From NCBI GenBank assembly GCA_937899785.1, contig CALCCG010000178.1:1-46022 (forward strand): DNA of 46,022 nt, in the 5' to 3' direction. The DNA is from an uncultured Erythrobacter sp. (GTDB lineage Bacteria > Pseudomonadota > Alphaproteobacteria > Sphingomonadales > Sphingomonadaceae). The position numbers and the translations under genes are program-made. Numbering within the stretch: position 1 is the stretch's first letter; each line of letters starts with the position of its first letter. Below the pieces are notes generated by a model. It was given only the letters and a program-made list of their open reading frames with translations. It did not search any database and was not told the DNA's origin. Below, in pieces: positions 41,918 through 46,022 of this stretch.

Positions 41918-42967
41918 TCAGTTTTGAGCAGCGGTCTCGGTTAGACCTAAGCGCCTGTAATCCGTCGGAGTTGTTCCGGTTTCGCTGCGGAAGGCGCGGT
42001 TGAAGGTTGCGAGCGAATTGTAGCCCAAATCCATTGCGATCGTCAGCACCGGCAGGTCTACGCTTTGCTTCTCGACCAGCTTTTCGCGGGCTTCGGCGAT
42101 GCGGTGACGATTCAGGAAGGCCGAAAAATTGCGATAGCCCAAACGCCGATTAATCAGCGCGCGCAAGCGGTGCTCGGGCGTGTCCAAATCAGCGGCCAAA
42201 GCGGCAATCGTCAGGCCTGTTGTGCGATAAACGCCACCCTCTATCGCGGTGCTAAGCTTTTCATGCAGCACCTTCTCGGACGGATTGAGATGAATGGGCT
42301 CTGGTGTGGCGACTGCGCTCGCCTCGGCCTGTGTTTCAAGCAGCAATTCCTCATCGGTCCGAAGCAGCGCCGTTCCGGCAAATAGGATCAGTATGAGGAT
42401 CAGCACCGCGTTCACCAGTTGCACCCACGGCACAGCAATCGCGTCCGCAGTGACGATTTCATAGATCAGAATACCGCTCGCTTGCGCGGCGACCAGCAGC
42501 GGCAGAACCAAGCGAATGATTCGGCGCTTTTCAACCAGATCGTCTGCGTGATCGCTCAGCGCCACTCGCACAAGATCGGCGATCAGCGCCAGCGAGATGA
42601 GGTGGATAGCGTAAAAACCAGCTATCGCGGCACCCGGCAAAAAATTGCCAAAAAACCACGCCCCGATCAGCCCGGCCACAGCCGCCAGCACCGCGCGCCT
42701 GGGCGCTTCGCGTTCAAACAATTGGCGTGCAAAGAGCCAGATCCAGAAGGGCGGAGAAAGCGAGACAAGATCCACCCAAGGGTCAACCCAGCCGGCCGAT
42801 CCGATCAGCGGTGTGGAGTTGATAAGATAGCCCACTGCCCCCACGACCAATCCGACCAGGCTCACGCGGAGATTGGCGCGCATCTCGCCTTCGACCAGCA
42901 ACGCTAGCAGCATGAGCGAGGCGCCAATAGCGACAAGACGGACGAGGAAATCGAACTGTTCGATCAT
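41918..42967 (-). CDS. AraC-family regulator with an N-terminal membrane domain
   Basis: 349 residues. Residues 1-205 hold about seven membrane helices (FLVRLVAIGASLMLLALLVE, SLVGLVVGAVGYLI, AVLAAVAGLIGAWFFGNFLP, AVLILILILFAGTALL). Residues 240-349 are an AraC double helix-turn-helix (LTIAALAADLDTPEHRLRAL, then VLTIAMDLGYNSLATFNRAF and GTTPTDYRRL). A membrane-bound AraC protein probably senses a membrane or extracellular signal. Its stop lies 94 bases before the hydroxylase GTG, so the hydroxylase is a natural candidate target. Confidence 0.88.
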   Translation of the reverse strand: MIEQFDFLVRLVAIGASLMLLALLVEGEMRANLRVSLVGLVVGAVGYLINSTPLIGSAGWVDPWVDLVSLSPPFWIWLFARQLFEREAPRRAVLAAVAGLIGAWFFGNFLPGAAIAGFYAIHLISLALIADLVRVALSDHADDLVEKRRIIRLVLPLLVAAQASGILIYEIVTADAIAVPWVQLVNAVLILILILFAGTALLRTDEELLLETQAEASAVATPEPIHLNPSEKVLHEKLSTAIEGGVYRTTGLTIAALAADLDTPEHRLRALINRRLGYRNFSAFLNRHRIAEAREKLVEKQSVDLPVLTIAMDLGYNSLATFNRAFRSETGTTPTDYRRLGLTETAAQN

Positions 42968-45804
42968 GTGAAGCTATCTGGAATACCATCGTTCAATATT
43001 CCAGCGCTTTGATCCGCCGGAATTGCGGTTTCGCCGATCAATCCGTGTTCAACGCGCACCAGGGCGTCTTCGAGCGTCAGCCGCCGCACCACCGTCCCGG
43101 GCGGGAACGCGCTTAGCAAGCGGCTCGGGAATGCGGCGGATAGGACAATGAAGTGACCTGTGTCCTCGCGCCCGCGGATGAGCCGCCCAAACGCCTGAGC
43201 AAGCCGCGCGCGGATGATGCGGTCATCATAGGCGCCACCGCCGCCGTGTTGCTCCTGAGCCGCTGCGCGGCGCGCCTTGTGGAGGATGTCGGGCCGCGGC
43301 CATGGCACCGCTTCCATCACCACACAGCGCAGGGATTGGCCCGGCACATCGACCCCGTCGCGCAAGGCATCGGTGCCGAGCAGGCTCGCGCGTGGATCAT
43401 CGCGAAAGATATCGACCAGAGTGCCGGTGTCGATCGGATCGACATGCTGCGCGTAAAGCGGCAGTCCCTCCCGCGCGAGCCGGTCGGCGATCCTCCCATG
43501 CACCGCGCGCAGCCGCCGGATCGCGGTGAACAGGCCGAGCACCCCGCCATCGCTGGCCTCAATCAGCCGGGCATAGGCTCCCGCCAGGCCCGGCAGATCG
43601 CCGCGCTTTACATCGGTGACGATCAGCACTTCGGCGCGGGCCGCGTAATCGAACGGGCTCTGCGCTGAGGATAGGAGCGGCTTGCTCTCGAGATGGGCCG
43701 CGCCCGAGCGCGCGATTGCGCTTTGCCAGGCGGCGCTTTCATCCTCGATTCTATCGGTGAGGGTGGCGCTTGTCAGCATCACGCCATGCGCGGGTTCGAG
43801 GACGGTGCGCGCAAACGGTTTCATCGGGTCGAGCCAGCGCCGCTGGATCGCCACGTCAAATTCGCGCGCATCGGAGCGCTCTACCGCGAGCCAATCGACA
43901 TATTCAGGGTCCGCCGGGCCACCAAGCCGCGCCAGCAGCGCTTCCCACGCGGTGAGCAGGTCGACCCGCCATGTGAGCGAATGGCGCGCTCCTTCGCTCC
44001 GCGCGCGGCCTTGTCCGTCGAGCCAATCGGGCGGATCGGCCATGATCGCTTCCAGCCGCCCGCCCAGCTGGATCAGCGGCACCCGGATCGCGGCCAGCGC
44101 GCTTGCGGCCGCGCCCGCGGCTTCGATCACGTCGCCCGGCAGGCCGGAGGCTTCGGTTTCGATGCCATAGCCCGCTTCCGCCCCGCCGCTTTCATCGCGC
44201 GCGTAGACGGTCTGGCGGACATGGGCCAAGAGGGTTTCGAGCGGGCCCGCGGCTTCGCCTTCGCCAAGGCGCTGGAGCCAGCCATCGCTGGGGAGCGCCT
44301 TGCCCGCTTCGCTTGCTGCGTCGATCGCTTCGCTGCCCAGCTCATCATAGCTTGCAACATCGGCGAGGCGCGCAGCAAGACCCCTGCGGCGGCCGCGATT
44401 TTTGCGCTCGGGCCCGGCGATCCAGCGGCGCAGTTCAATCGCCTCCTGGCCTGAAAGCGTGGCGGCAAAGGTGCTGTCAGCGGCTTCGAAGACGTGGTGG
44501 CCCTCGTCAAAGATGATGCGGGTGGGGCGCCCTGAATGATGGGGGGCGTGGTCGCGGCCTCCGAAACCAGAGCGCGCAGCGTTGACCATGACAAGCGCGT
44601 GATTGGCGATGACGAGGTCAGCCTGCGCGCTGTCGCGTGCTGCGCGCTCGATAAAGCATTTCTTGTAATGCGGGCACCCGGCGTAGATGCACTCGCCGCG
44701 TTGATCGGTGAGCGCGGCGATCCCGCGCTTGCGAAACAAAGTGCCCAGCCAGCCAGGCAGGTCGCCGCCGATCATATCGCCATCGCGGGTGAAGGCGGCC
44801 CAGCGCGCGACCAATTGCGCAAGGATTGCCGGACGCCCCTGAAAGCCCCCTTGCAACGCGTCTTCTAGGTTGAGCAGGCATAGATAATTCTCGCGCCCCT
44901 TGCGCACCACGACGGGCGGAGTGCCATCGGGGCGCTTCACCGGCCAGGCGCGGCGGCTTTCGGAGCGCAATTGACGCTGCAAGTTCTTGGTAAAGGTCGA
45001 GACCCAGACCGTGCCGCCAGAAGCGCCCGCCCATAGAGATGACGGCGCAAGGTAACCAAGCGTCTTGCCGATCCCCGTCCCCGCCTGGGCGAGCGCGATA
45101 TGCGGCGCCTCGCGTGCAGGGCGCGGGGCAAAGATGCGCGCAGCCTCAGCGGCGTAATCGCGCTGCCCCTGGCGCGTCTCCGCTCCCTCGCCGGTGAGGT
45201 GATCGAGCTGGCTGAGGACATCTGCAGCCTTGAGGTCAACCGGGCGCGGCGGCGGGCGCTCTCCCGCTTCTTCCCATTCGGGCAAGGTGGAAAAGAGCCA
45301 CCTTTCCGCGCGTTCGGGCCGCGCGATATGCGGTTTCAACACTTGCGCCCAGGGCCAGCGCAGCCGCTCCATCGTCTGCAGGCTTGACCACGCTCCGGCG
45401 CGCTCAAACCAATCAGGCTCTTCGACCGCAGTGATCAGCGCGCCAGCAGCGCGTTGGAGGAATTCGGGCACCGCCTCATCGCCCGCCGGCTCTGCCATCT
45501 CCAGCGCTTGCGCAAGGCCGCGCGGCGTCGGGACGCAAAAGCGCGCAGGGTGGATGAAGGCGAACAGTTCAAGCAGGTCCAGCCCCGAAAGGTCAGGATA
45601 GCCCAGCCGGTTCGCCACCAGCGGCGCGTTCAGCAGCAGGATCGGCGTGTCAGCGGCGGCCATGATCGCCTCGCCCTTGGAGACCGCGCCCGTCTGCCCA
45701 TTGGCGCCCAAATCACCAGGCCGCAGCCAATTGCCGCCATGGCTGGCGTGGAGCGCGGGCAGGGGCAGCGGCGCGGGGGCGGGAGGAGCGGGGGGTTGAG
45801 ACAC
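42964..45804 (-). CDS. ATP-dependent DNA helicase, DinG/XPD type with N-terminal extension
   Basis: About 946 residues from the GTG at 45804; the frame is open to 45897. Superfamily 2 Fe-S helicase: Walker A AQAGTGIGKTLGY (about residue 240), four Cys for the cluster (NYLCLLN, then GECIYAGCPHYKKC), a Walker B of the unusual form FDEGHHVFEA, and a C-terminal motif VI AQAFGRLIRGREDTG. The first 200 residues (PILLLNAPLVANRLGYPDLS, LDLLELFAFIHPARFCVPTP) have a separate, Ala/Pro-opened domain that may be a relic of the exonuclease domain found in other DinG proteins. Unwinds DNA with 5'-to-3' polarity in repair or replication. Overlaps the araC-type start by four bases. Confidence 0.88.
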   Translation of the reverse strand: MSQPPAPPAPAPLPLPALHASHGGNWLRPGDLGANGQTGAVSKGEAIMAAADTPILLLNAPLVANRLGYPDLSGLDLLELFAFIHPARFCVPTPRGLAQALEMAEPAGDEAVPEFLQRAAGALITAVEEPDWFERAGAWSSLQTMERLRWPWAQVLKPHIARPERAERWLFSTLPEWEEAGERPPPRPVDLKAADVLSQLDHLTGEGAETRQGQRDYAAEAARIFAPRPAREAPHIALAQAGTGIGKTLGYLAPSSLWAGASGGTVWVSTFTKNLQRQLRSESRRAWPVKRPDGTPPVVVRKGRENYLCLLNLEDALQGGFQGRPAILAQLVARWAAFTRDGDMIGGDLPGWLGTLFRKRGIAALTDQRGECIYAGCPHYKKCFIERAARDSAQADLVIANHALVMVNAARSGFGGRDHAPHHSGRPTRIIFDEGHHVFEAADSTFAATLSGQEAIELRRWIAGPERKNRGRRRGLAARLADVASYDELGSEAIDAASEAGKALPSDGWLQRLGEGEAAGPLETLLAHVRQTVYARDESGGAEAGYGIETEASGLPGDVIEAAGAAASALAAIRVPLIQLGGRLEAIMADPPDWLDGQGRARSEGARHSLTWRVDLLTAWEALLARLGGPADPEYVDWLAVERSDAREFDVAIQRRWLDPMKPFARTVLEPAHGVMLTSATLTDRIEDESAAWQSAIARSGAAHLESKPLLSSAQSPFDYAARAEVLIVTDVKRGDLPGLAGAYARLIEASDGGVLGLFTAIRRLRAVHGRIADRLAREGLPLYAQHVDPIDTGTLVDIFRDDPRASLLGTDALRDGVDVPGQSLRCVVMEAVPWPRPDILHKARRAAAQEQHGGGGAYDDRIIRARLAQAFGRLIRGREDTGHFIVLSAAFPSRLLSAFPPGTVVRRLTLEDALVRVEHGLIGETAIPADQSAGILNDGIPDSFT

Positions 45805-45896
45805 GGACGGCTGCGAAACTGCGCGAGAGCACACGATAAGTAAACGATTTACAGGCAACATCCCGCTCATCGTCCACTGGTGGGAGATGTCGTCCA

Positions 45897-46022
45897 ATGC
45901 GCCCTACGCTTGTTGCCTTTGTTTGCGCCTGTGTCATCGCGCCGGCGCCCCTGCTGGCGGGCCCGGATCAGTCCGTCGTGTCTACGCAAGCGGACGAGCT
46001 GGGCGAAACCTATCGGCCTGCC
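45897..46022 (+). CDS. Secreted protein, partial at the right edge
   Basis: Only the first 42 residues lie in the window. They begin with a signal peptide (MRPTLVAFVCACVIAPAPL, cleavage near LLA-GP) and continue QSVVSTQADELGETYRPA. GGGAGA stands upstream at a normal distance. The remainder lies outside, so function cannot be judged. Divergent from the helicase. Confidence 0.65.
   Translation, partial: MRPTLVAFVCACVIAPAPLLAGPDQSVVSTQADELGETYRPA

Overview
The window reads as a piece of an alphaproteobacterial chromosome, most likely a sphingomonad of the Erythrobacter group. This rests on gene content and order, not on a search. The clues are the cytochrome aa3 cluster with SURF1 and thrC, an L21 protein with a long Lys/Ala/Pro tail followed by L27, a DinG-like helicase with an unusual N-terminal region, and high-GC coding throughout. 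I see no insertion sequence, phage, CRISPR array, tRNA or rRNA.

Left edge (1-1160): a minus-strand frame running off the window joins a secreted-protein N-terminus to the C-terminal end of UvrC, just downstream of pyrE. Region 1.4-10.2 kb: a plus-strand respiratory operon ctaC-ctaD, a hairpin terminator, then ctaB, a 42-residue CoxF-like protein, ctaG, ctaE, a DUF983 protein, SURF1, thrC and an RNA methyltransferase, many with overlapping stops and starts. Region 10.2-12.8 kb: folB, a small SDR-like remnant, then moaA-moaD-moaE. moaA carries an in-frame amber codon at a position that is normally Tyr. A perfect FNR-type box follows, in front of a small membrane protein that converges on a gene for a four-cysteine FNR-like regulator.

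Region 14-23 kb: lipoprotein, rplU-rpmA, GNAT acetyltransferase, TetR regulator, ygfZ-like and ATP-grasp genes, pyrC, rarD, a second lipoprotein and a solitary astD-like dehydrogenase. Region 23.5-27.9 kb: a 1254-residue YadA-like trimeric autotransporter with about 45 head repeats of 14 residues, a heptad stalk rich in core Asn and a C-terminal anchor, followed closely by a small secreted protein.

Region 27.9-46 kb: selO, hydrolase, glycosyltransferase, a YfgM-like membrane protein with bamB, an isoprenylcysteine-methyltransferase-like membrane protein, a monooxygenase, gshA, rsmE, ubiA, a VOC protein divergent from soxR with a sox box between them, sixA-like, a membrane di-iron hydroxylase, a membrane-anchored AraC regulator, the helicase and a partial secreted protein.

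Most of the window is housekeeping. The points that deserve a second look are the uvrC chimera, the moaA nonsense codon, the FNR box and FNR pair, the SoxR-VOC switch and the trimeric autotransporter.
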